This document shows, in pieces, positions 7,333 to 13,899 of a stretch of 16,094 nucleotides of DNA. Source of the stretch: Treponema sp. GTDB lineage: Bacteria > Spirochaetota > Spirochaetia > Treponematales > Breznakiellaceae. A program made the position numbers and the translations under genes. The stretch covers positions 1 to 16,094 of the forward strand of contig JAIRNB010000382.1 in NCBI GenBank assembly GCA_031258265.1, read 5' to 3'. The notes under the pieces are model-generated. The model was given only the letters and a program-made list of their open reading frames with translations. It was not told the DNA's origin and searched no databases. Positions within the stretch are counted from its first letter, which is position 1, and each line of letters starts with the position of its first letter.

Positions 7333-7908
7333 ATGTGGAAATTTTGTCCTTCCTGCGCCGCCGAGGGGATTTGCTTTGATAACCGCCATAAATATTCCTG
7401 TCCGGTCTGTGGTTTTGTTTTTTACCAGAATACCGCCGCCGCCACGGGCTGCGTAATCCGCGGCAAAAACGGCATTTTGCTTCTGGTCCGGGGGAAGGAA
7501 CCCGCCAAGGGTAAACTGGATCTCCCCGGCGGCTTTGTGGACCCCGGGGAGGGAGTCCTGGAGGGCCTGGTCCGGGAATTGCGGGAGGAAATCGGCTGGA
7601 CGCCACCGGATTTTCCAGTCCGGGGAATACCGGGCCCAGGGGCTTCCCGCCCGGCCTTTGATCTTTTCGCCTCTTTCCCCAATATTTATCCCTACCGGGA
7701 TACCGTTTACCATACCTGCGATATGTTCTTCAGCCTTGACGCGCCGGATCTCACTGAAGGGGACCTGCGTCTTGAGGCGGGGGAGATTGGGGGGCTGCGT
7801 TTTCTGAGGCCGGAGGAGATTCGGATGGAAGAGCTGGCCTTTGATTCAACCCGGCGGGCTGTAAGGGCCTACCTGGAGATCCACTGCCCCGGCGCGGCTA
7901 TTTTGTAA
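7333..7908 (+). CDS. NUDIX hydrolase with N-terminal zinc ribbon
   Basis: The 191-aa protein begins with a zinc ribbon (C5, C8, C23, C26) and continues into a NUDIX fold. The Nudix box is complete at residues 67-89: G67 x5 E73 x7 R81-E82 x2 E85-E86 x G88, which binds the divalent metal for hydrolysis of a nucleoside diphosphate linked to another group. The ribbon-NUDIX layout recalls NAD pyrophosphohydrolases (NudC), but many uncharacterised proteins share it and the substrate is open. The ATG at 7333 has only a weak ribosome binding site; starting here keeps the first zinc ligands. The stop overlaps the stop of the convergent acid-sugar kinase gene by 11 nt. Confidence 0.85.
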   Translation: MWKFCPSCAAEGICFDNRHKYSCPVCGFVFYQNTAAATGCVIRGKNGILLLVRGKEPAKGKLDLPGGFVDPGEGVLEGLVRELREEIGWTPPDFPVRGIPGPGASRPAFDLFASFPNIYPYRDTVYHTCDMFFSLDAPDLTEGDLRLEAGEIGGLRFLRPEEIRMEELAFDSTRRAVRAYLEIHCPGAAIL

Positions 7909-9202
7909 AGGCCGCCGCATCCCCGCCAAAAAAATTGACCAGCTCCACGATTAGCCCCGGTTCCCCAAAAGCCCCGGACTTGGAGGCGATAAAGAAGGTT
8001 CCCCCCGGGAAATCCGCCCCGGCCAGGACGACGCCGGGGCGGATTTCCCTAAGGGGATGGAGTAAACGGCAGCCCAGGGCCTCGATGATCCCCAGCAGGG
8101 TATCCCCCCCAAAGACCGCCAGGTGAAGCGGTCCGCTCCGCTCAAGGATCAGGGCCGTTAGTTTTCCCAAAAACCCCGCCACACTGGGGCCTTGCGGGGG
8201 ACCGTCCCCTTCAAAGCCCAGGGAAATCCGGGTTCCCAGGATACAACAGCCGGCGGCCCGGAGCAGCTCTCCGCAGCGGGAAACGATGGAAGCCGCCTCC
8301 TCCCCCTCAAGCCAGCGGGGGCGGAAAAGCTTGTCCCCCTCCACGGCCAGGGCCGGAATACCCGCATCCTGGGCGGCCTTTACCTGGATCAGGGAAACCG
8401 GATGCCGGCTCCCGCAGATGACCAGCAGCGGACGGGAGGCCGGTATCAGGTCCTTTTCCGGGCCGGAGAACGAGGCCCTTCCCATACCGGCAAAGGGGAT
8501 ACGATCCGCAAGAAATTCCGCAAAACCGGCGCAGCCCGCCGTGGTCCCCAGGAGTTTCCGTTCCCCCAGGCTGCGGGCAATATCCCGCAGTCTGGCGTTA
8601 CTTTCCGCGTCGTAGACCCATATTTCCGGCCCGGTCCCGCCGGGAATTTCGCCGGGGTCCCCGGTAAAGCTATTCCCGGAAACTAAACGCACCGGCAGTT
8701 CCGATTCTTCGGCGATAATATCGGGAATAAAGCTGTGACGCAGGGGGTTTAGGGCATCGGAGGCCGCCTTGTCGATGGGAACCCCGTCGATGTACTGCCG
8801 GCCCTGCCGGGTACTCCGCCCCAGATTGGGATAAGCGGGGATAAAGGGGAGGACTTTCGGATTCCTCGCCCGGATTAGGGCCTCCAGTTCCGCCCCAATG
8901 TTTCCCCGCAGGGTAGAATCGGTTTTTTTGTATACATAGGGGACGGCGGAGTACCGTTCCAGAATCCCGCCGGTAATGCGGAGGGCGGCGGCGGAAGAAC
9001 AATGGCGGGTAGCGGTATTGATCACCAGGGTCCCTTCAGCGCCCGCCGGGAAAGGGGCTTCCCCCTTTCCCGGCTCCCTGCTCCCGCCGAGGCCCGGATA
9101 AACCTGGGTGGGGATTCCCTTTTTTGAAAACTGAAGGCCCGTATCCAGGGCCCCGGTTAGATCATCGGCCAGCACGAGCAGGGTATACATGGCCTTTAAC
9201 AT
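7898..9202 (-). CDS. Four-carbon acid sugar kinase, DUF1537 family
   Basis: The 434-aa protein has the two-domain layout of DUF1537 kinases, which phosphorylate D-threonate, erythronate or 3-oxo-tetronates with ATP. The N-terminal substrate domain opens with LADDLTGALDTG (D13, D14). The C-terminal nucleotide domain shows GGDT at 365-368, then PGVVLAG and KSGAFG at 408-413, matching the family's GGDT and KSGGFG signatures. An alternative start is the ATG at 9190, which removes four residues; a G-rich Shine-Dalgarno-like run precedes the ATG at 9202. The gene lies downstream of the MATE transporter on the same strand after a 285-nt gap. Across the divergent region are a LarA-like and a PdxA-like gene, whose families are known partners of this kinase in tetronate catabolism. 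The exact stereoisomer used cannot be read from sequence. Confidence 0.9.
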   Translation of the reverse strand: MLKAMYTLLVLADDLTGALDTGLQFSKKGIPTQVYPGLGGSREPGKGEAPFPAGAEGTLVINTATRHCSSAAALRITGGILERYSAVPYVYKKTDSTLRGNIGAELEALIRARNPKVLPFIPAYPNLGRSTRQGRQYIDGVPIDKAASDALNPLRHSFIPDIIAEESELPVRLVSGNSFTGDPGEIPGGTGPEIWVYDAESNARLRDIARSLGERKLLGTTAGCAGFAEFLADRIPFAGMGRASFSGPEKDLIPASRPLLVICGSRHPVSLIQVKAAQDAGIPALAVEGDKLFRPRWLEGEEAASIVSRCGELLRAAGCCILGTRISLGFEGDGPPQGPSVAGFLGKLTALILERSGPLHLAVFGGDTLLGIIEALGCRLLHPLREIRPGVVLAGADFPGGTFFIASKSGAFGEPGLIVELVNFFGGDAAAFTK

Positions 9203-9487
9203 AACGCCCCGCCCCGCCGCCTGTCCACAACGGGGATTTTATTCGCGGGGCGCGCGCCCGGATTGCCGCGGCTCTGCGGTACAGGGGCTAATGCCTGCGA
9301 TCCCGGAGGGGGGGCAGCGGAATAACCGCTGACGCGGTTATTTCCTTGGACCCAGCCCCGCGGGTATGGAGCGAGGGTGGGGCCGCCTGAAAAGAGCCAT
9401 ACACTGGGGACCGGATTCTCCGCCTTCAGAGTCTCTGTGCCCCCCCTCCTTAATTACGACAGGGAATAGCAATACTGCTGCGGAGGC
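9203..9487 (-). other. Gap between MATE and kinase genes with a strong hairpin
   Basis: No gene is supported in this 285-nt gap. AATAACCGC (9321-9329) and GCGGTTATT (9334-9342) form a perfect 9-bp stem with loop TGAC, placed 146 nt beyond the MATE stop; the T content after it is modest. A self-complementary GGGCGCGCGCCC lies at 9248-9259, near the kinase start. The hairpin may end or attenuate the MATE transcript, or be a dispersed repeat. No confident promoter for the kinase was found. Confidence 0.4.
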
Positions 9488-10894
9488 TTATTTACCGCCA
9501 AGCGCCATTTGTTTTCTGAAGTTTGCCAGTCCTTCCCGTCCCAGGCTGGTGACGGGTTTTATCCATTTGCCGGAATTCATGTACCAAAGGATGATCCCCA
9601 GGCGGATAAATTCATCGAGGTAGAGCATGAAGAAAACCGCCAGGAAGGGCAGGCGGAGTACCAGGCCGGAGATGGCGGCGGCAGGAATACTGATGAAAAA
9701 AAGGCCGCAGAATTCTATTACTGTTCCAAAGACCGATTCCCCGCCGGAACGGAAGATATTGTTGTTCATGTAATTGCAGGTTCTGATGGTCCCGGTAAGG
9801 GCGTAGATATAGAGCATTCCCCGGGCGTAGAACTGCGCCTGTTCCCCCAGGCCAAAGAGACCGAGGATAGAATTCCTGAAGATAATGATAATGATCAGCA
9901 GGAACAGTGTTACTAATGGGACCAGGGCCACAAAACGTTTTGCATCCCGGTAGCCTTCCAGGTGTTCCCCCGCGCCTACCCGTTTTCCTACCATCACGGA
10001 ACTGGCGTTTGCCAGGCCGCCGAAGAAGGCGAAGATAAACCCTTCCATGACCCGGAAGATCGCGAAAGCCGCTATGCCTTCTTCGATTTGGCGGCCGATG
10101 ATAATATTAAGCAGGAGCTGGCCGGTGCCGTAGGAAACTTCATTACAAACCACGAAGATCGTTTTGGTGAAGAACTGCCGGACAAAAGACCGGCTCCAAC
10201 GGAAATGATCCCGGACTCTGGTAACAAAAGAGCCTTTGTCCAGGAAACAGTAAATATACAGCACCAGGATATGTACCACCTGGGAAATAAGGGTTCCGAT
10301 GGCGGCCCCCTCCACTCCCAGTTTGGGGAAACCAAGCATGCCAAAGATCAGCAGCCAGTTAAGAAAAGTATTGGTAACGATTGACGCAATCGAGGCGAAC
10401 AGGGGTATCTTCACCTTTTCTATCGAACGAAGCAGGGAGGCAATGGCCATGGCAAGAACCTGCAGGGGATAACTCCAGCCCACGATTCTAAGGTAGGGTA
10501 CGCCGGCGGCGCGGATGCTTTCCTTGTCGGTGTAGATTCCCATGATAAAATCCGGGGTAAATACGGCGGCGGCGGCGAAAATAAGACCCGCCGCCATCAT
10601 GGTAACCAGGGTAAGTCCGTAGGCCCGGCAGATTCCCCCTTCGTCCTTTGCCCCCCAATACTGGGCAAAGAAAATAATGCCCCCGTTGCAAAAGCCAAAA
10701 TACGCGGAAAAGAGCAGCATGGAAAAGAGGGAACAGATTCCCACCGCCGCCAACGCGGTTTCCCCCTGGGTCCCAATCATGATCGTGTCCACCATGCCAG
10801 CCGAAGTAGTAAGGAGATTTTGCAGGGCCACGGGAAAACCGATAATCAGTATCTCCTCGTAGAAACGGCGGTTCCCCCAAAAAGACTTGTCCAT
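9488..10894 (-). CDS. MATE-family multidrug/metabolite exporter
   Basis: This predicted polytopic inner-membrane protein of about 468 aa has roughly twelve hydrophobic segments and typical MATE features: an N-terminal block (ILIIGFPVALQNLLTTSAGM, then VDTIMIG), the segment AQYWGAK after the second helix, and an internal repeat of the same topology. MATE proteins usually expel cations, drugs or metabolites using a Na+ or H+ gradient. The ATG at 10894 gives a normal MATE length; the frame also extends to a GTG at 10939, but neither has an ideally spaced Shine-Dalgarno. It starts about 70 nt from the divergent LarA-like gene and lies upstream of the kinase. A role in acid-sugar transport would be atypical for the family and is inferred only from position. 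Confidence 0.88.
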   Translation of the reverse strand: MDKSFWGNRRFYEEILIIGFPVALQNLLTTSAGMVDTIMIGTQGETALAAVGICSLFSMLLFSAYFGFCNGGIIFFAQYWGAKDEGGICRAYGLTLVTMMAAGLIFAAAAVFTPDFIMGIYTDKESIRAAGVPYLRIVGWSYPLQVLAMAIASLLRSIEKVKIPLFASIASIVTNTFLNWLLIFGMLGFPKLGVEGAAIGTLISQVVHILVLYIYCFLDKGSFVTRVRDHFRWSRSFVRQFFTKTIFVVCNEVSYGTGQLLLNIIIGRQIEEGIAAFAIFRVMEGFIFAFFGGLANASSVMVGKRVGAGEHLEGYRDAKRFVALVPLVTLFLLIIIIIFRNSILGLFGLGEQAQFYARGMLYIYALTGTIRTCNYMNNNIFRSGGESVFGTVIEFCGLFFISIPAAAISGLVLRLPFLAVFFMLYLDEFIRLGIILWYMNSGKWIKPVTSLGREGLANFRKQMALGGK

Positions 10895-10964
10895 CCCTTT
10901 ATCATTGCATACCTTGTCTTTCGGTGCTATCCTCTGCACAAAAATCTTCTAAAGGGAGAGGGGA
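10895..10964. promoter_or_regulatory. Compact divergent control region of MATE and LarA-like genes
   Basis: Only about 70 nt separate the two divergent start codons. On the plus strand a weak sigma70-like pair is TTGCAT (10905-10910) and TATCCT (10928-10933) with a 17-nt spacer, followed by a strong Shine-Dalgarno GGGAGAGGGG (10954-10963) for the LarA-like gene. No convincing minus-strand promoter is visible. Confidence 0.35.
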
Positions 10965-12254
10965 ATGGGGATCATCGGCGATTTATGCGCGGAAGTAAAA
11001 CTCCCCCGGATGCTCCGGGTTAAACAATTTTTTGACAGGACGCACATTGAGCCGGAAGATATTCCCCAGGCGGTGGCGGCCCAGTTGTCCCGGCCGGAAC
11101 TGGGGGACCCGCTGAAACCCGGCAAACATTACGCCATTACCTGCGGCAGCCGGGGGGTAGCTAACGCGGCGATCATCACCAAAGCTATTGCCGCCTTTGT
11201 CCGTTCCAGGGGGGGCCATCCTTTTGTGGTCCCCGCCATGGGGAGTCACGGCGGGGCCACCGCCGAAGGGCAGCGGGCCCTGCTCGCCGCTTACGGCATA
11301 AGCGCCGAATCTACCGGCTGTCCCATTGTTTCCTCCATGGAAACCGTGGTTATCGGTGAAAGCGAAGCGGGGCCCGGGGGAAAAAGCTATGCCGTGCGAA
11401 TCGACCGGAACGCCGCGGAAGCGGACGGGATCATCGTGGCGGGGCGGATCAAACCCCATACCGATTTTCGCGGTCCCTACGAAAGCGGGATCATGAAGAT
11501 GATGGCCATTGGCCTGGGCAAGCGGGAGGGGGCGGAGATCTGCCACCAGAACGGCTTTGGTTATATGGCGGAGATGGTCCCCCTTTTCGGCAGGACGATT
11601 ATCAAGTACGCCCCGGTGGTTCTGGGTTTTGGAATTCTGGAAAACGCCTACGGCCAAACATACAGGTTCGAAGCCCTGCCCCCCGGTGAAATCGAAAAGA
11701 GGGAGCCGGCCCTTTTGGACGAGGCCCGTTCCCATCTGCCCCTTATCCCCTTTGACAGCGCCGATGTGCTGGTGGTGGACAGGATCGGCAAGGATATTTC
11801 CGGGGACGGCATGGACCCCAACATTACCGGCCCCAGCCCCTGTTCCCCCTGGATCACCGGGGGCATCAAGGCCAACCGGACCGCAATCCTGGATCTGACC
11901 GAAGAAACCCACGGCGCGGCCCTGGGCATCGGGGCCGCCCACACCATTACCCGGCGGCTTTTCAATAAGATCGACTATGACGCCACCTATGTGAACGCCA
12001 TTACCAGCCGGGGCATCGACTTTGTGCGGATTCCCTGCATCCTGGAAACTGACCGGGAGGCGGTACAGCTTGCCCTGCGGACCTGCATCGGGGGCGATCC
12101 CCTCCGCCCGAGGATCGTCCGTATCGCCGACAGCCTTCACACCGAAACTTTGACGATCTCCGAAACAATGGAAGAGGAGGCCAGGGCCAGGGGGCTGGAA
12201 ATCCTCGATGAACCGAAGCCCTGGCCCTTTAACAAGGACGGCAACCTATGGTAG
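10965..12254 (+). CDS. LarA-like nickel-pincer racemase/epimerase (DUF2088) homologue
   Basis: The 429-aa protein belongs to the lactate racemase (LarA) superfamily, whose characterised members use a nickel-pincer nucleotide to invert the alpha carbon of hydroxyacids. Candidate catalytic and cofactor residues are H95 in GSHGG, H165 in KPHTDF, K178 in ESGIMKMMAIG and H194 in EICHQNG. The 16-residue gap from K178 to H194 equals that between Lys184 and His200 of Lactobacillus LarA, the residues that hold the pincer and the nickel. A glycine-rich C-terminal domain (GMDPNITG, then GAAHTITRR) completes the fold. The substrate is unlikely to be lactate given its neighbours: it shares seven bases with the PdxA-like gene (stop inside that start), and a DUF1537 kinase lies nearby. 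A tetronate or other sugar-acid C2 epimerase is the best inference. No larB, larC or larE cofactor genes are in the window. Confidence 0.82.
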   Translation: MGIIGDLCAEVKLPRMLRVKQFFDRTHIEPEDIPQAVAAQLSRPELGDPLKPGKHYAITCGSRGVANAAIITKAIAAFVRSRGGHPFVVPAMGSHGGATAEGQRALLAAYGISAESTGCPIVSSMETVVIGESEAGPGGKSYAVRIDRNAAEADGIIVAGRIKPHTDFRGPYESGIMKMMAIGLGKREGAEICHQNGFGYMAEMVPLFGRTIIKYAPVVLGFGILENAYGQTYRFEALPPGEIEKREPALLDEARSHLPLIPFDSADVLVVDRIGKDISGDGMDPNITGPSPCSPWITGGIKANRTAILDLTEETHGAALGIGAAHTITRRLFNKIDYDATYVNAITSRGIDFVRIPCILETDREAVQLALRTCIGGDPLRPRIVRIADSLHTETLTISETMEEEARARGLEILDEPKPWPFNKDGNLW

Positions 12255-13417
12255 CCCCGGATTCCGAAGCGGCGGCCGGATGTACCGCCGGTAAAAATAC
12301 CGCTGCAAGTAAAAATACCGCTGCAAGTGAAAATACCGCTGCGGGTGAAAATACCGGCGGCGGGTTTGCCGCGGAACGGCCTGTTATCGGCATCAGCATT
12401 GGAGATCCCGCGGGTATCGGGCCGGAGGTTTGCCTCAAGGCCCTTTCCCTGCCGGCGATATACGAACAGTGCGTCCCCGTGGTCTATGCCGACCGGCAGG
12501 TCCTGGAAGACGCGCTGGAAGTAACGGGGAAAAATTTTACCCTTAACGCCGTTGATACCCCCGCCATGGCGCGGGGCAGACCGGGAACCATAGATTTTAT
12601 CGGCGGGGGAATCATCACCGGGAAATCGCAGTATTGCTACGGACGGGCCGCCGCCCTCTGCGGGGAGGCTTCTTTTCAATATGTGGTCCGGGCCATCAAA
12701 GACGCTATGGCGGGTCTTAGCGCCGCTGTAGTTACCGGGCCTATCAACAAGGAGGCGATCCACATGGCCGGCCGCCATTACGCCGGCCATACGGAGATCT
12801 TCGCCCATTACACCAATACCGCAAACTACGGTATGCTCCTGTCCGCCTCCGGCCTTAATGTGATTCACGTTACCACCCATGTTTCCCTGCGGGAAGCCTG
12901 CGATCTTATCACCAGGGAACGGGTCCTGAACACGATACGCCTGGCGGATCTGGCCCTCCGTCTTATGGGCATGGAAAACCGCCGCATTGCCGTGGCGGGC
13001 CTTAACCCCCACGCTTCGGAGAACGGCCTGTTTGGGGACCAGGAGGAACGGGCCATCATCCCCGCCGTCAACGATGCCCGCGCCGGGGGTCTCGATGTTA
13101 CCGGCCCCTTACCGCCGGACACCGTGTTTGTGAAAGCCCTGGGGGGCCAGGCGGACATAGTGGTTGCCATGTACCACGACCAGGGCCACATCCCCCTTAA
13201 ACTCATGGGTTTCCGCCTGGATAGTTCCACGGGGCTTTTTAGCCAGGTAAGCGGCGTTAATATTACTATCGGCCTTCCCATTATCCGCAGCTCCGTGGAC
13301 CACGGCACCGCCTATGACCGGGCCGGTAAAAACCAGGCCAACGGACAAAGCATGGCGGAGGCCATTACCATGGCCCTTACCTTTGCCCGGAACCGTGACA
13401 GGGCCGTAAAAAATTAA
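12248..13417 (+). CDS. PdxA-family dehydrogenase, probably a PdxA2-type 4-phospho-tetronate dehydrogenase
   Basis: The 389-aa product carries the complete PdxA fold from about residue 45 (PVIGISIGDPAGIGPEV). The three metal-binding histidines are H181 in GHTEIFA, H211 in VTTHVSL and H310 in MYHDQGH, and the C-terminal DHGTAYDRAGKNQA motif is present. PdxA oxidises 4-phosphohydroxy-L-threonine in vitamin B6 synthesis; PdxA2 paralogues oxidise 4-phospho-threonate or -erythronate, which then decarboxylates to dihydroxyacetone phosphate. The DUF1537 kinase in the cluster favours the PdxA2 role, but sequence alone does not exclude B6 synthesis. The ATG at 12248 overlaps the LarA-like stop, with AAGGA at 12234-12238. 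Residues 1-44 are an unusual repeat-bearing extension, and no alternative in-frame start codon lies between the repeat and the domain. Confidence 0.88.
   Translation: MVAPDSEAAAGCTAGKNTAASKNTAASENTAAGENTGGGFAAERPVIGISIGDPAGIGPEVCLKALSLPAIYEQCVPVVYADRQVLEDALEVTGKNFTLNAVDTPAMARGRPGTIDFIGGGIITGKSQYCYGRAAALCGEASFQYVVRAIKDAMAGLSAAVVTGPINKEAIHMAGRHYAGHTEIFAHYTNTANYGMLLSASGLNVIHVTTHVSLREACDLITRERVLNTIRLADLALRLMGMENRRIAVAGLNPHASENGLFGDQEERAIIPAVNDARAGGLDVTGPLPPDTVFVKALGGQADIVVAMYHDQGHIPLKLMGFRLDSSTGLFSQVSGVNITIGLPIIRSSVDHGTAYDRAGKNQANGQSMAEAITMALTFARNRDRAVKN
12293..12364 (+). repeat. Four tandem 18-bp repeats in the 5' end of the PdxA-like gene
   Basis: Units at 12293-12310, 12311-12328, 12329-12346 and 12347-12364 share the core AAAATACCGCTGC. 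Units 1 and 2 are identical, unit 3 differs at a few bases and unit 4 is the most diverged. Each unit encodes a six-residue NTAAS(K/E)-like peptide, so gain or loss of a unit keeps the frame. The protein segment is low complexity and probably unstructured. Confidence 0.9.
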
Positions 13418-13451
13418 GAGCCCTTTACCCTAAGGGGACCCGCTGTCACGG
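13393..13451 (+). other. Inverted repeat spanning the PdxA-like stop codon
   Basis: CCGTGACAG (13393-13401, still coding) is perfectly complementary to CTGTCACGG (13443-13451). Smaller stems lie between them, for example GGGC/GCCC flanking the stop and CCCTT/AAGGG. It could fold at the 3' end of the mRNA and act as a transcript terminus, but no T-run follows. Confidence 0.4.
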
Positions 13452-13653
13452 GCTTGTTCAAAAACCCGGTTGGTTATTTCGCGGGTCTTCAAAAAAACAC
13501 TGCTTTTTTGGTAAAATCCGCGTTTTTGTTATTTTTTAAGCGTTTATTATCCAAAAAATAAAATTTCTAAACAGCTTCGATATTTTCGGGGGGCCATAAT
13601 TTTACAGCTTTAATGCGGAAAATTACGGAGCCGGGGAGAAATTAAATAAATTC

Positions 13654-13752
13654 ATAACCAAATCATTGACAGCGGATAATACCCGGTACTATTTTCATAG
13701 TGGAATAGAGAAGGATTCCGGTGCGATAATATTTTTAACTGCCTTTGGTTAT
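13654..13752. repeat. Spaced 9-bp inverted repeat ATAACCAAA/TTTGGTTAT
   Basis: ATAACCAAA at 13654-13662 and TTTGGTTAT at 13744-13752 are perfect reverse complements separated by 81 nt. The pair interleaves with the 12-bp inverted repeat at 13669-13680 and 13806-13817, so both could not form simple nested stems at once. Confidence 0.5.
13666..13695 (+). promoter_or_regulatory. Candidate promoter of the chemoreceptor gene
   Basis: A perfect -35 hexamer TTGACA (13666-13671) is followed after 18 nt by TATTTT (13690-13695), predicting a 5' UTR of roughly 200 nt. Within the spacer, GCGGATAA (13672-13679) matches seven of eight bases of the sigma28 -10 consensus GCCGATAA, but no well-placed sigma28 -35 was found. 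The sigma70 reading is preferred. Confidence 0.45.
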
Positions 13753-13817
13753 TCATGGAAGAGGTAATATCTTGGTGATAATGTATGATTTTATTATGCT
13801 AAAGAATTATCCGCTGT
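13669..13817. repeat. Spaced 12-bp inverted repeat ACAGCGGATAAT/ATTATCCGCTGT
   Basis: ACAGCGGATAAT (13669-13680) and ATTATCCGCTGT (13806-13817) are perfect reverse complements with 125 nt between them. The left arm sits inside the candidate promoter. No flanking target-site duplication is seen, so a mobile element is not established; paired regulator sites are the alternative. Confidence 0.6.
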
Positions 13818-13859
13818 TTTTTTATACGTTACTCCAAATTATCCTGCCAGCCGTTATTT

Positions 13860-13881
13860 TTAAGGGGATTCGTCCCCTTAA
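13860..13881 (+). promoter_or_regulatory. TTCG-loop hairpin just before the chemoreceptor ribosome binding site
   Basis: TTAAGGGGA (13860-13868) pairs with TCCCCTTAA (13873-13881) over the loop TTCG, an extra-stable stem in RNA. It ends seven bases before the Shine-Dalgarno AAGGAAGGG (13889-13897 region) of the next gene and has no T-run after it. It is more likely an mRNA 5'-end structure or translation-affecting element than a terminator. Confidence 0.55.
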
Positions 13882-13899
13882 TGTATTCAAGGAAGGGCT

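Larger units (their letters stand above)
13418..13899 (+). other. AT-rich intergenic region upstream of the chemoreceptor gene
   Basis: No ORF is supported in these 482 nt, which are markedly richer in A/T than the surrounding genes. The left half holds A- and T-tracts (ATTTTTT/AAAAAAT around 13532-13560) that may bend DNA. The right half holds two perfect spaced inverted repeats, a promoter candidate and a UUCG-type hairpin, annotated separately. It did not fit the c-di-GMP riboswitch consensus. Confidence 0.6.

Noticed and set aside
7195..7713. Minus-strand open frame overlapping the thioesterase start and the NUDIX gene
   Set aside because: It conflicts with two well-supported genes and has no family features.
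13669..13680. Resemblance of AGCGGATAAT to half of the lac operator
   Set aside because: Only one half-like segment matches, and neither copy is palindromic by itself, so the similarity is treated as chance.
13669..13817. Miniature transposable element defined by the 12-bp inverted repeat
   Set aside because: No target-site duplication flanks the arms and only one copy is visible, so it is reported as an inverted repeat only.
13418..13899. Riboswitch upstream of the chemoreceptor gene, c-di-GMP class considered
   Set aside because: The conserved segments of that aptamer were not found, and no other known class was recognised by eye.
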